A stretch of 64,000 bases of DNA from Tetracentron sinense (Eukaryota > Streptophyta > Magnoliopsida > Trochodendrales > Trochodendraceae). Below the pieces are notes generated by a model that searched no databases, had not been told where the DNA came from, and was given only the letters and a program-made list of their open reading frames with translations. Below, in pieces: positions 24,434 through 37,378 of this stretch. The stretch is from the NCBI GenBank assembly GCA_015143295.1, contig CM026554.1:34609531-34673530 (forward strand). The letters are read 5' to 3'. The position numbers and the translations under genes are program-made. How positions within the stretch are numbered: position 1 is the first letter of the stretch; each line of letters opens with the position of its first letter.

Positions 24434-25283
24434 GTTATCTCTATTGTTGCTAATCGTGACTGGTATCTATTCCAACTAGACGTGAAGAATACCTTCTTAC
24501 ATGGGGACTTGCAAGAAGAGGTGTATATGGAACAAACCCGGGATATGCTACTCAAGGGGAGTTGTCTTCTAAAGTGTGCAAATTAAAGAAGTCCATCTAT
24601 GGGTTGGAAACAATCACCAAGAGCACGGTTTGAAATGTTTAGTAGTGTAGTAATATATTATGGCTTGAAGAGAAGCAAAGTGAATCACTCAGTATTTTCC
24701 CAGTGTACTGCTTTAGGCTATATCATACTTGTGGTGTATGTGGATGATATTGTTGTTAGAGCCTAGAGGTGATGACCTCGTGGGTATTGGAAGGTTGAAG
24801 CTTTATTTACAATCTCAATTTCAAATCAAGAACCTTGGCATCTTATGTTACTTTCTAGGAATACAAGTGGCTATATCTAATATGGGGGTTAATCTGTATC
24901 AGCGGAAGTATGCATGTGACCTATTGGAAGAAACAAGTATGCTGGGTACCCCGCAGATATGCTAATGAATTCTCATCTTAAACTTCAACCTAATAAAGGA
25001 GAGTTATTGGAAGATCTTGGTATGTATTAGAGGTTGTTGGAAAGTGTATTCATTGACTATTACAAGACCTGATACTGCATTCTTGGTATGTGAGGTTAGT
25101 CCCTTTATGCAGAATCCTAGGTTTTCACACATATGCAGTTATGAGAATTCTGAGATACCTCAAGAAGGTTCTTGGGAAAGGTATGTTGTATAGGTCTTAG
25201 GCCATTTGAAGATAGAAGGGTACTCTAAGGATGGCTATTGAGGATATAAATGTGATAGATCTACTACTGGTTATTGTACATTT
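24434..25283 (+). mobile_element. E internal segment: RT to RNase H (fossil part)
   Basis: The continuation of copia E between G and H. It shows RT core signatures (LDVKN near 24478 and the later RT palm region near 24740), the RT C-terminal region to about 24960, and the beginning of RNase H to the insertion point of H at 25283. It is broken in several places. Confidence 0.78.
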
Positions 25284-25514
25284 TATTTATTGGGGTATTC
25301 ATGGTATTTCATATTATTAGCTATTTCGTGTGTATTACGCATACTGTGTCTAATACGCGTAATACACATAAGGTTAAAAGTGTAATTTTCTTCTTTAGTA
25401 ATAATATATAAAGGAAATGAGAGACATGAATCATTCATGCTGCCTAACCCTAATCACTTTCTTCTCTTTCTCTTCTATCTTCTTCACTTTCTTCATCCTC
25501 TACCTTTTTCCACT
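25284..25514 (+). repeat. 5' LTR of copia H
   Basis: A 231-bp LTR with a diverged first dozen bases. It contains GTGTATTACGCATACTGTGT and a TATATAAAGG box and is followed by the primer site. Confidence 0.84.
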
Positions 25515-28500
25515 TGGTATCAGAGCCTATTGATCTAACGAGTATATAAAGAACACAAAAGAAAACAAAAAAAGGGGAAAATTTTGACGTTGGATGACAT
25601 CAGCGTCCGTACGGACTGATGGTCGTCAGATCACAATTGTAAATGTATGTTTTAAGACGTAAGTTCTGATTTTAGATAATTTTAGAATTAAGTTTCATGT
25701 GATTTGGAGCTATTTTGAGAAAATTATGACACTTTTTGTCGGAATAGACAAAACAATTCAGAAAAATACAGATCTAGTGTTTCTAGTAACCAGATTCGTA
25801 TAGAGATATTTTTTGAGTTTGATCTCAAGTAGATTCTTCATTTTTTGCGTTTGATCTAATAGAGGTGGTTATGGATCGTTTGGACCTATATTGAAGCTCA
25901 GGTGATCAATTTTTTAGACCATATTTGCTATTTTTTGTGTGTCTAGGGTTTGGTTCCTTTTTTCATGCATAGAAGTGTTGTAAAATACTTAGTAAAAGTG
26001 ATTAAAGCTTTAGAAGGATGAAGAGGTTGATTTCGGGAACCCTACAGTATTTTTGTAGGTTGTTTTACCAGAAAAGCAACCCTATTTTACCATCGTACGA
26101 GGCGTTGAAGGGTTCATATTACTGCTTTTGTGCTGAAATTTTCTGTTATTGACCTAGTTGGTCAGCTTTATAAGGAAAGTATTCATTTGAAGTATTGGAT
26201 ATTTTTTCGTATTTTTCTACGACGATGTAAACTTTAGAAAAATCGGATGTTTCTTTCCCATCTCCTCGGGCTTCCAATATGAGTAATCCTCCTATGGAGA
26301 ACCCTGATTTTCAGATTACTATAGTCAAATTAGATGGATAAAATTAACTCGAATGATCCTAATCGGCAAAAATGTCTATTGGAAGCTGAAGGAAATTGGG
26401 ATATATTAATGGTTGAATTTGTGAACCTAAGAAAGATGCTCCAGAGTATAAGCAATGGGAGTCTGGAAACCTGACTGTCATGTCATGGTTACTTCACCCC
26501 ATGCAGCCACAAATTAGTAGGGGGTTCTTATTTCTTCGCATTGCAAATGAGATTTGAGATTTTGTAGCTCAGACATATTCTCAAACAGGGAATATTGCTC
26601 GTGTCTACCTTTAGGCTTTGGGACGAAGCTCAATACAAGAAACAGGTCGAGCGAACCAAAATTTTTGAGTTTCCTTGCAGGGCTGAATCCGAATTTCGAG
26701 TTGGCAAGGATCTACATCCTCAGTAAGGATGAGTGAGATAAAAGGATAATAGAAATGAGCTCAGACAACCGCAAAGGAACTATGTTCGTCCTGAAGACCG
26801 TGATAAGTTAAAGTGTGATCATTGTGGCCGAAGGAAGCATAAGAAAGAAAACTATTGGGATTTGGTTGGTCGACCACAGAAGTTCAACATGCAAGGTTCT
26901 TCCATTGCTTATAATGTCTCTACGGGAGATGCTATTGGTTCGGTTCTCTCTCCTCTTCCAGTTACTCGGGCACCTCAGGAAACCTCACAGGATATTTTTT
27001 TCCACGAGGATATGATCTCCATCTCTAAGGAAGAAATAGAGAACATTCAGCACTTTATGGCATGGTTAGATGGCCCATAAACTGCCTCCACCTTTGCTCA
27101 AGTCACGTATCGTTAGTTCTGCTCACCATGTGTCTACTTCTTCGAGTGTCTCCTTGATAATTGACTCCGGTGCTTCTGAGCATATTACTGGTATGCCCTC
27201 TTTTTTTTCTACTTATTTTATTTGTTCTGGTAGAGATAAAGTTCGAATTGCATATGACACTCTTCTGTCGTTGGAAAGGGAGATGTTAATATTCATTCCT
27301 ACCTATCTTTAGCCTCTGTTTTTTATATTCTTGATTTTGTAGCAGATCTTCTATTTGTTAGTTCTTTTATAAAAAAATTGAATTGTAGTGTCACTTTTTT
27401 TCCTTCTTATTGTGTTTTTCAGGACTTGATAACGAGGAAGACGATTGGTACGGGCCTTGAAGCTGCTGGCCTCTATTTGTTGGATGCAACACCCACAGTT
27501 CCTCGAGCATTTTAGTATAATAGTAGTAGTAGTGTCAATAAAGAGAGTGTCCTGTGTTGGCATGTCCGTCTTGGTCTTGTTTCCTTTTAGTAATTAAAGA
27601 TTATGTTTCAGACTTATTTGCTTCCCTTTAGATGTTTGATATTCGTTATGAAGTGTGTGAACTTACAAAGCATCATCATGCTTCTTTTTCTCCTAGTATT
27701 AATAAAAATTCCATTGTGTTTGATATCATTCATACTGATATTTTGAGACCTTTACATGTTACCTCTATCTCTAGTTATCGATATTTTGTTGATGATTATT
27801 CTAAATATACATGGATTTATCTCATTAAATCAAAAGATGAGGCATATACTACTTTCAATCAATTCCATTTGTTAATTCAAACACAATTTAAAAAAGGAAC
27901 CAGATTCTTTGATATAATCAAGGGAAAAAATATATATGTGGGGGGTTGGGATTATACATTAGTACTGTTGTCCATACACCCCTCAATAGAATGGTGTTTC
28001 TGAAAGGAAAAATTGTCATCTATTGGAGGTAATTCGTGCTCTCCTATCAAGTGTAATGTGCCAAAGTTTTTTTGGGCTGAAGCTATCCTAACTGTTGTGT
28101 TTCTTATTAATTGATTCCTCTCTCATGTTTTGCACTTTCAGTTTCCCTCTCAGCTCTTAAAACCTAAGAGTCCTCTATTTCTGATTCCCCTCAAAATATT
28201 TGGTTGTGTTTGTTATGTACATATCTTGGGCCCCAACAGATCTAAGTTGGACCCCAAGGCTCTTAAGTGTATCTTCATTAGGTATTCCTCTCATCATAAA
28301 TGATACAAATGTTATCATCCTCCTTCTCGGAAGAAATTTGTCTATATAGATATTACATTATTTGAGTCTGTTCTCATCTATTTCAACCAATAATCTCTTT
28401 AGGAGGAGAGTGTGTGTGAAGGGAGAAAAATTTCATTGCCAATTCCAGTTCTACCTTGATGACTCTGTTACTGCTGCTCAAGAGGAGAATGTTAAAAAGC

Positions 28501-30289
28501 AGGGGAGATTCAAGTCTACCAAAGAAGGGCGAAAGCAAACACGGACTCAGACCAAATCATCTCCTCGGATGATCCAGGTAAAACCCTTCCTATAACTAGT
28601 TCTTTCCCTCAAATGTCTGTTGATGAATCTGATATCCCTATTGCTCTCAAGAAGGGTATGAGGTCTTGTGACTCAACATCGTATTGTTAACTTTGTATCC
28701 TACAAAGCATTGGCTTCGTCTTACAGGTTGTTTGTGTCTTCACTATCATCCATTTCCATTTCATCTTCTGCCACCGATGCTCTAAACAGCTAATGTGGAG
28801 AGAATCAATGGTAGAAGAGATGAATAAGCTAGACAAAAATAATACTTGAGAGATGGTAGATCTTCCTAAAAAAAACTCATGTGGGGTGTTAATAGATGTT
28901 CACAGTCAAATGCAAAGTAAATGGATCAGTTGAAATGTATAAGGTAAGGTTGGTAGCCAAAGACTACACTCAAACTTATGGAATCGACAACCAAGAGACG
29001 TTTGCCACATTAGCAAACATGAATTCAACTCGTATAATCTTATCATTGGCAGCAAATCAGTTGTGGCCACTTTACTAACTTGATGTCAAAAACGCTTTTC
29101 TTTATGGTCTTTTGAAGGAAGAAGTTAATATGTCTCCTCACCAGGATTTCACCTTGAAGGGAGTGAAAAGGTGTAGAGGCTGAAGAAGACGTTATATAGC
29201 TTAAAGTAATCTCCTAGAGCCTAGTTTGAAAGGTTTAGTGCCGCTGTAAAGAGAAGGGAATACTCACAAAGTCAAGCTGATCATACATTATTTGTCAGGC
29301 GCACCAAGGATGACACTACAATCCTTAGTGTATATAGATGATATAGTTGTCATAGGAAGCAATATAACAGAGATTGAACAACTGAAGAAGTATCTAGCAA
29401 GTGAGTTTGAGATTAAGGATCTGGGTCTTCTTAAGTACTTCTTGGGAATAGAGGTTGCAAGATCTCGTGATGACATATTTATATTCCAAAGAAAGTACAC
29501 CCTAGATCTCTTATAGGAAACTGGAATGCTAGAGGCCAAACCAGCTGACATCGTAATTGAATAGAATTACAAAGTGGATGAGATGAATGAGGTTCCTCTG
29601 CAAGATGTTGGTAGTTTTCAACAATTAGTGGGGTGGCTAATCTATCTATCTCTTACGAGACTTGATATTGTCTATGCTATGAGTATAGTGAGTAGGTTTA
29701 TACAGGCTCCCAAGTCTACACACTTGCAAGCATCATACAGGATTTTGAAGTATCTCAAGTCATCTCTAGGTAGAAGATTCTTATTCAGAAAACATTGGCA
29801 TATGCGAGTTGAGGCCTATACAGATGCATTCTGGGAAGGTGCTAAAGATGATAGAAAATCTAGATCCGGTTACTGTACATTTGTTGGAGGTAATTTAGTC
29901 ACATGGCGCAACAAATAAAAACAAAGGTTGCTCGTTCAAGTGTAGAGGTAGAATTTTGATCGATTGCACATGGTATGTATGAGTTACTATGGCTAAAGAT
30001 CTTTATTCAAAAGGGATTTCCAATTGAAGGACCTATGAGTTTATACTATGAAAACAAGACAACAATTAGTATAGCTCATAACCCAATGTTACATGATAGA
30101 ACCAAACACAATGAAATAGATCGTCACTTTATCAGGGAACAAATCATCCGAGGTGAAGTGTGCACTTTGTGTATGAAGACTAATGATCAACTAACTGATG
30201 TTCTTATCAATCAGTTAGTAATGCTCGACTACTTGAAATGTTAGGCAAGATGGGCATGATAAATATATACGCATAATCTTGAGAGGGAG

Positions 30290-30519
30290 TGTTGATAGGG
30301 GTATTTATAGTATTTCATGTAATTAACTATACCGTGTGTATTACATGTACCGTGTCTAATATGTGTAATACACATAAGGGTAAAAGTGTAATTCTCTTCT
30401 TAAGTAATAATATATAAAAGAAATGAGAGAAATGAATCATTCACGCTCCTTATCAGTAACTATTTTCTTCTCTTACTCTTCTCTCTTCTTCTTTTCTTCA
30501 TCCTCTACTTTTTTCTACT
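30290..30519 (+). repeat. 3' LTR of copia H
   Basis: A 230-bp LTR starting TGTTGATAGGGGTATTTATA, the partner of 25284-25514. Confidence 0.86.
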
Positions 30520-30771
30520 CTTTTTTTGGTGACAATGTGGTTACATGAAAGAGTAAGAAGCAAAATGTTGTTGTAAGATCAAGAGCTGGGGCGGAATACA
30601 GATATATGTCACACCACAACCTGTGAGCTTGTCTAGAGAAAATCATAAAATCATTACTGAAAGAGTTAGGATTTGAAGTTCAAGTTCCAATGTTCTTACA
30701 TTGTGATAATCAAGCGACTATTCACATAGCCAACAATCCAGTGTCTCATGAAAGAACAAAGCATATAGAGG

Positions 30772-31777
30772 CATGGTTGAAAATATCGGTATCGGGATCG
30801 GTAAGTCCAAAACATGATACGTATCGGCATATCGAACCGTATTGGATGGATATGGCGAAAAAAATCAAGATACGCTAAGACACACTTGAATTCACAAGTA
30901 AGAACTTGGATACCTTGCATAAAAGGTATTTTAATGCAAATATAAGATAAAAATAAACTAAACGAAGACCTCCAACTATGTTAGAACAATACATATGAGA
31001 GTTAAGAAATTAATAATTTAAAGAAGGTGTGTGTGCTGATAAACAAGTATGAAAATACTAAACCATAGTCACTAGCCAAGTACAGAAAATACAATCTAGA
31101 TGTTAAAACCTTACATTCAATGACTAAAATAAGAATGTATTGAATTATAACTATAAATTTGAAGCTTGAATCTAAGTCATTTTATGCTGAACTATTACAT
31201 TGCTAATTGACTTTTTGACCCTGTAAATAAAAATATTTTTGAAGACTAAAATATTAGATTTTTTGTCGGACTTTTGGGTTCGGTAATTTTTGATATAATA
31301 GAATTTATGAAATTTTAATATTTGAAAAATACCTTACAATTTGAAAGTTAAAATTTTGACATAATCCCTAAACGATGCTAAAAATAAGATTTTGTTCTTG
31401 AATTGGAAAGTTGACCTTTTATTCTTCAAGAATTTGGATTCAGGACAATTTTTATTGAACGCAAATAGGGGTATAACCTTATTTACATATAAATATCTTG
31501 AGTAAATAAAAGTAAAATTAATTTAAAATAATTTACTTAAATAATATTTTATGTAAATAAGTTGTGTATCGGATCTGTGCTGTGGATCCTAGTGTAAGTA
31601 GAAGGAGAAAAAAATTTAACTGAAAAATTACCTGTATCGGGCGTTTCGGTCTCGTATCACTTGATACGGGATTGATAAGGGAGATTTTTTTTTCCAACAT
31701 ATCAGTGTACTGGGTAGCTCCAAACAGGATATGTACAGACCCGTATCGGCCGATACATACTGGAATTTTCAACCATG
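30772..31777 (+). mobile_element. Complete hAT-like non-autonomous DNA element
   Basis: A 1006-bp element with terminal inverted repeats (CATGGTTGAAAAT at the left and its complement ATTTTCAACCATG at the right) and an 8-bp flanking duplication TATAGAGG/TAGAGAGG (7 of 8). An 8-bp duplication is typical of hAT transposons, but superfamily is inferred because there is no transposase. Both subterminal zones are dense in alternating TATCGG and CCGATA words, while the centre is plain AT-rich sequence. It interrupts the RNase H region of copia E. Partial or shorter relatives lie at 1705-2222, 51123-51809 and about 59951-60205. Confidence 0.85.
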
Positions 31778-31970
31778 TAGAGAGGTGGATTGTCACTTCA
31801 TTCGTGACAAGATTTCTCAAGGAGAAATCTCCACTCCCTATATCTCATCCCATGATCCGATTGCAAATTTCTTCACCAAAGTTGTTGGGAAATCTCAGTT
31901 TGAGAAGCTTATTTCTAAGTTGGACATGTATGATATCTATGCTCCAGCTTGAGGGGAGTGTTGAAGAATC

Positions 31971-32176
31971 TGTTGTGAGGGTATTTATGTCTTTTATATG
32001 TCTAGGAGTTAGAAGTCCATATTTTCCTTGTAAGGGTTTTTTTGTAATTTGGGAAGATATAAGTATTATCTCTTAGAGGTGGGAAAGACATGTTCTCACT
32101 CTCTTTTCTCCTCTCTTCTTCTTCTTCTTCTTTCTCTCTTGTTCAAACCCTAAGAACCCTTTTCTTCTTTTCCACT
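31971..32176 (+). repeat. 5' LTR of copia D
   Basis: A 206-bp LTR starting TGTTGTGAGGGTATTTATGT and ending TTTTCCACT directly before the primer site. Confidence 0.92.
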
Positions 32177-33009
32177 TGGTATCAGAGCACTACAAAAGAT
32201 CAAAGGAAGGTTTTTAAATCAAACTCAGCAAGCAAAAGGAGTAGCGCATGCGTGACATCACTGTCCGTACGACTGACTTCAGCCGTATGGACTAGAGAGT
32301 CCCTTGTTCAGTTTTGGAGGTATGGTTTGATAGGGTTTAATTTTTTGAGCCCTAGTTCAGTGAATTTGGAGAAGTATGGAAGGTTCTATGGATTTTTTTT
32401 AGTAAATAGGTAAAAAAACATAAACAATTACAGTCTTGGTACAGGTTTGATTTCTCCATTTACTAGTTTTTTTGCTGGATGAATCTATCCCCCTAGAACT
32501 GTTTTTTTGCTATATTTAATATGGGAGTGGCCTCAAGCAAAACCCCTCTTATTTGAAGAAGTTATGGTCATTCTAAAGGGGTATATCTGCTGCGTTTTCT
32601 AGTTTTTATTACAGTTTTTTGGTGGAAAAGCCTTGAGATGGCTCGTTTGATGCTTATATTGATGAGTTTCATTGTGGTTTAAAGCGGGTTGTAGTGTTTG
32701 ATGTATGTATTGCTTAGTAAAGTGCATTGCAAGCACTCGGTGATTGTTTTCTGCAAAGAAAGTGTTTGATAATTTGTCTAGGAGGGGGTACTCCTAGAAA
32801 ATGTTTGTCTTTTGATATAGGAGTGTGTACTCCTATAAGGTGGTTGCTTTTGGGGTTTTGTATGACAAGGTTGAGGTTGTTTTGAAGGCGCATTCAGTTT
32901 GTTTTTACGAAACGTGGTTTTTTTACTAGTGTGTGCACCAAGTGTTTGTTGAAAGTCGTGGGTGAGAATGTCTGACGCGACTTAGGACTCAATTGATGGT
33001 CAAGTTGAC

Positions 33010-34170
33010 GTGACTCAGAACTCAGTTGGTGGTCAAGTTGTTGTACCAATGGGGATTCCCAATGACAGTCTGAATCTCCACATTACAACTGCCAAACTTG
33101 GTGATCCTAATTATCTTGTATGGTCGCAGTCTGCTATGTTAGCTATTACAGGAAGAGGTAAGAAGGGGTATTTGACCGGGAAGATTAAGGAACCTATCTC
33201 TTCAAATCCATCATATGAGAAGTGGGAAGCAGAAAACTCCATAGTGATGTCTTGGCTCTTGCATTCCATGCAACCCGACATCAGTAGTGGCCTCTTATTT
33301 CTAAAAACAACCAAGGAAATTTGGGAAGTGTTGACCCAAACGTATTCCCCGGTGAGGAACACAACTAGGATTTATGAATTGCAACAGAACATCTCTCATC
33401 TGAGACAGCGGGATCAGTCTTTGGCTGCTCATTTCTCTGCTATGCGTTGTATGTGGGAAGAATTAGATCATTATCAGGATTTCAAAGTTGATTGCTCTTC
33501 TGATGCTGTGAAATTTAAGAAACTGATTGAGCGCAATCATATCTTTGAGTTGTTGGCAGGCTTGAATCCAGATTATGAACCTCTCCGTGTTCAGGTTCTT
33601 GGCAAAGAGCCTCTTCCATCTTTGAACCAAGTCTATACCTATCTTCAGAGTGAAGAAAATCGAAGAAATGCTATGCTCCAACAACCACTTTCCTATGAGA
33701 GATCTGCATTGGTCTCCCATAGAGGGGGTCGATATGGTGGTGGTAGAGGAGATGGCCGTGGTGGAAGAGGTGGACAGACTTTTGGAGGATTGGGAGATGA
33801 TTGTGATAAATTGAAGTGTAATCATTGTGGCCGTTCTCGCCACACAAAGGAGATTTGTTGGGACTTACATGGTCGCCCACAAATGGCCAGAGGAGGCTGC
33901 CCAAGTGGAGGTTCTAGCACTCACTCCGTGGCATTTGTGTGCTCTCAGGCTAGCTCTTTTGTATTTCCCACTCCTGTTCCTGAAAGGACTCCTGTTCACA
34001 GTTCAGAGGGGAGTGAGACGGTTTCCATTCCCAGGGCGGAACTAGATGCTATTCAGCGCCTTATGTTGAACTTGGATGCCTCATCTGTTGCTGCTACATC
34101 TACCTTAGCTCACTCAGGTACCACAACTTCTACTTTCAGTGCCTCTCTTCCACCAACTGGTACTGTCTGA
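33010..34170 (+). CDS. gag: Copia gag region of element D
   Basis: Fossil part: the one long open gag-type frame in the window (386 codons). Residues 25-230 match the copia gag capsid-like domain, with GDPNYLVWSQS, GKKGYLTGKIKEP and MSWLLHSMQPDIS. Residues 239-260 are a Gly/Arg-rich run. A CX2CX4HX4C nucleic-acid-binding knuckle lies at residues 270-283, followed by a Ser/Thr/Pro-rich tail leading to the protease. In copia elements gag forms the cytoplasmic particle that packages the RNA. The downstream pol parts are not open, so the element as a whole is a fossil. Confidence 0.9.
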   Translation: MTQNSVGGQVVVPMGIPNDSLNLHITTAKLGDPNYLVWSQSAMLAITGRGKKGYLTGKIKEPISSNPSYEKWEAENSIVMSWLLHSMQPDISSGLLFLKTTKEIWEVLTQTYSPVRNTTRIYELQQNISHLRQRDQSLAAHFSAMRCMWEELDHYQDFKVDCSSDAVKFKKLIERNHIFELLAGLNPDYEPLRVQVLGKEPLPSLNQVYTYLQSEENRRNAMLQQPLSYERSALVSHRGGRYGGGRGDGRGGRGGQTFGGLGDDCDKLKCNHCGRSRHTKEICWDLHGRPQMARGGCPSGGSSTHSVAFVCSQASSFVFPTPVPERTPVHSSEGSETVSIPRAELDAIQRLMLNLDASSVAATSTLAHSGTTTSTFSASLPPTGTV

Positions 34171-34726
34171 ATCATTGATTTAGGTGCTTCAGATCATATG
34201 ACCGGTATGTCTACAGTTTTTGCTTCTTATTCTATTTGCTCTGGTAGAGACAAAGTCAAGATTGCTGACGGATTCTATTCTCTGGGAAAGGATGTGTTAG
34301 TGTTACACCAACTTTGTCTTTGTCTTCTGTTCTTCATGTTCCTCAATTTACTACTAATCTTCTTTCTATCAGTAGTCTCACTAAATCTTTGAATTGTAGT
34401 CACTTTCTTTCCTACTGTGTTTTTCAGGACTCGATGACGAGGAGGACAATTGGCAATGGTCATGAGCACATTGGTCTCTACAAGTTAGATGTTGCACCCT
34501 CAGTTTCTCAGGCACATCAGTCCACCCTCCAGCATCCTTGCAGCTTGGAGCAATTGTTGTGTTGGCACCGTCGCTTGGGCCACCCCTCCTTTTTGTGATG
34601 CAAAAAATGTTTTCTAATTCCTTTTTTGTTCCTTTTAATAGGTAATTACATTGTGAAACTTGTGAACTTGCAAAACACTGTCGTACTACATACCCTCCTC
34701 ATCCTACAAGGTGTTCTCCTTTTGAT

Positions 34727-35329
34727 GTGGTTCACTCTGATGATTGGGGTCCTACACCCATAGTTTCATTGTTTGGATTTAAGTACTTTGTTACATTTGT
34801 AGATGATTATTCTCGTGCTACATGGGTATATTTGTTGAAATCTAAAAGTGATGTTTGCTCAATGTTTAAAACCTTTTACCACATGGTTAGCACTCAGTTT
34901 GATTCCAAAATTAAGATCTTGCGCTCTGATAATGGTGGTGAGTACCTCTCAAGGGAGTTGCAATCCTTTTTTACTGACCATGGGATAGTTCATCAGACTA
35001 CTTGTGTCGACACTGCACAGCAAAATGGAGTCTCTAAGAGAAAGAATAGGCACCTTTTTGAGATCACTCGTGCTCTTCTCCTAGGTATTATTGTTCCTAA
35101 GGTGTTCGAGGCAGATGCTGTTCTTACTACTACCTTCTTTATATATTGTATTCGCTCTCGGATTCTCAATTTTCAAACTCCTTTTGAACTTTTGTCTCCT
35201 ACTTTGCCTTTGTTTCATGTTTCTCCCCGAGTATTTGGTTGTATTTGTTACGTTTATGTTCACAAAACACATCAGAGTAAACTTGATCCAACGGCCTTGG
35301 GGTGTATCTTCCTTGGGTACTCCCCCTAA
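34727..35329 (+). CDS. Copia integrase core region of element D
   Basis: Fossil part: a 200-codon open stretch with integrase-core signatures, including FVDDYSRATWVYLLKSK and LRSDNGGEY, and the hydrophobic run before the chromodomain-less copia C-terminus (FGCICYVYVHKTHQSKLDP). The zinc-binding HHCC part lies just upstream around 34560-34690. In copia order integrase precedes RT, which separates these elements from Ty3 types. It is only one piece of a broken polyprotein. Confidence 0.88.
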   Translation: MVHSDDWGPTPIVSLFGFKYFVTFVDDYSRATWVYLLKSKSDVCSMFKTFYHMVSTQFDSKIKILRSDNGGEYLSRELQSFFTDHGIVHQTTCVDTAQQNGVSKRKNRHLFEITRALLLGIIVPKVFEADAVLTTTFFIYCIRSRILNFQTPFELLSPTLPLFHVSPRVFGCICYVYVHKTHQSKLDPTALGCIFLGYSP

Positions 35330-37378
35330 CAAAAAGGCTATAAATGTTATCATTCTCTGACTCGTAAGCGTCTTGTTTCTATAGATGTCACCTTTCTTGA
35401 GTCTGTTCCTTTCTTCTCTGGTGAGAAGACCCCTCTTCAGGGGGAGCATCCGGGTGTTGTTGAAGAGTAGTCTTCTCCTTCTTCTGTTCTTCCTCTCCTT
35501 ATGTGTTATGTTCCTCCCTATGTGTTTGATATTGAACAGGAGACCCACGCTCAAGGCGTTGGTGGTGGTGTCAGTTTAGCACTAATGCAAAAAGAGTTAC
35601 AAACTTACTCTTGACGACTAAGAAGGGAAAGTGATGCTCATGTACTTTGTCAAACTGTCTCCTCTGATCTAGGTAACACTTTGCCTACCCTTGCTTCTGA
35701 TAAGTCTACTGTTGATGATTTAAACCTTCCAATTGTTGTCCGTAAGGGTGTTCGTACATGTACTCAACACCCTATCTCTAACTATGTTTCTTTTGATTCC
35801 TTCTCTCCATCCTATCGTGCTTTTGCTACCTCTGTCTCTTCTGTTTCTTTGCTTCACAATGTCAAAGAGGCTCTCTCCAACCCTAACTGGAAAGCCGCAA
35901 TGTATGAGGAGATGAAGACCCTTGAAAAAAATGGTACTTGGAGCTTAGTTGAGTTACCCAAAGGGAAAACCCTCGTCGGGTGCAAGTGGGTATTCACAGT
36001 GAAGCTCCATTGAGTGATATAAAGCGAGACTTGTTGCCAAGGGTTTCACCCAAACTTATAAGATTGATTATCAGGAGACATTTGCACCTATTGCAAAGCT
36101 AAACTCAATCCGGGTTCTGTTATCACTTGCTGCAAACATGGATTGGCCCCTCTTTCAACTTGATGTAAAAAAAATGCTTTCTTGCATACTTAGAAGAAGT
36201 GTATATGAAGTTTCCTCCTGGATTTACAATCCCATGTGTAGAGAACAAGGTGTGCAAGTTAAAAAAGGCTCTATGGTTTGAAACAATCCCCAAGAGCTTG
36301 GTTTGAAAGATTCAGGGGAGCCATTGTGAAGAATGGGTATAAATAGAGTCAAGCTGACCATACTCTGTTTGTTAAACATAATGGAAAAAAACTACAGCTC
36401 TCATTGTCTGTGTAGATGATATAGTAGTGACAAGGAATGATATAGAGGAGATACATAAGTTGAAGATGCAGGTAAGCAAAGAATTTGAAATCAAGGATCT
36501 TGGCCACCTAAGATACTTTCTAGGAATTGAAGTTGTCAGGTCAAAAAATGGCATCTTTATATCACAGAGAAAGTATGTAATTGATCTTTTACAAGAATCA
36601 GGAATGTTAGGGTGCAAGCCAGCAGACACACCCATTGAGCAGAATCACAAGATAAGTGAAAACTCTGGAGACCGTCTTGTTGATGTTGGGAGATATCAGA
36701 GGTTAGTTGGCCGTCTCATATATCTCTCTTTGACTTGACCTGATATTATTTATGTTGTCAGTGTAGTTAGTCAGTTTATGCAAGCTCCTCGAACTTCTCA
36801 TTTGGAAGCTATCCACAAGATCTTGTGTTAGTTGAAATCAGCTCCAGGGAGAGGCCTCATCTTTTCGAAACATGGGCACATGAAAGTGGAGGCCTATACA
36901 GATGTAGATTGGGTAGGATCTGTGTTTGACAGGAGATCTACTTCTGGGTATTGCAGTATTGCTCCTTTGTAGGAGGAAATCTAGTATCCTGGAGAAGCAA
37001 GAAGCAACAGGTAGTGGCTCGGTCTAGTGCAGAAGAAAGATTCAGAGCTATGGCTCATGGTGTTTGTAAATTACTATGGCTAAGAATCCTTTTGAAGGAG
37101 TTGGGGAACTCTGTGCAAAACCCAATGCACCTCTATTGTGACAACAAAGTTGTCAATAGCATCGCTCACAATCCCGTGCAACACAACAAGACGAAGCACA
37201 TAGAAGTGGACAACATTTCATCAAAGATAAGCTTAATAGTGGACTCATTTGTACTCCCTTCGTGAGGACAAATGATGAACTTGCAGACATATTTACTAAG
37301 GGGTTCACAAGGTGCAATTCCATAACAATGTAAGCAAGTTGGGCATGATAGATATCTATCCACCAGCTTGAAGGGGAG

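Larger units (their letters stand above)
25284..30519 (+). mobile_element. Copia element H (fossil)
   Basis: A Ty1/copia element inserted in the RNase H part of E, with 5-bp flanks CATTT and CTTTT (4 of 5 alike). Parts are: 5' LTR 25284-25514; primer site TGGTATCAGAGC 25515-25526; leader; gag about 26220-27070 with a knuckle-like segment near 26812-26865; protease about 27140-27320; integrase about 27550-28350; linker; RT about 28890-29520; RNase H about 29574-30245; purine tract GAGAGGGAG; and 3' LTR 30290-30519. It is near full length. The LTRs differ by about 15% by eye, so it is an old copy. Antisense to the channel gene. It is broken, with ten to twenty breaks. Confidence 0.88.
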
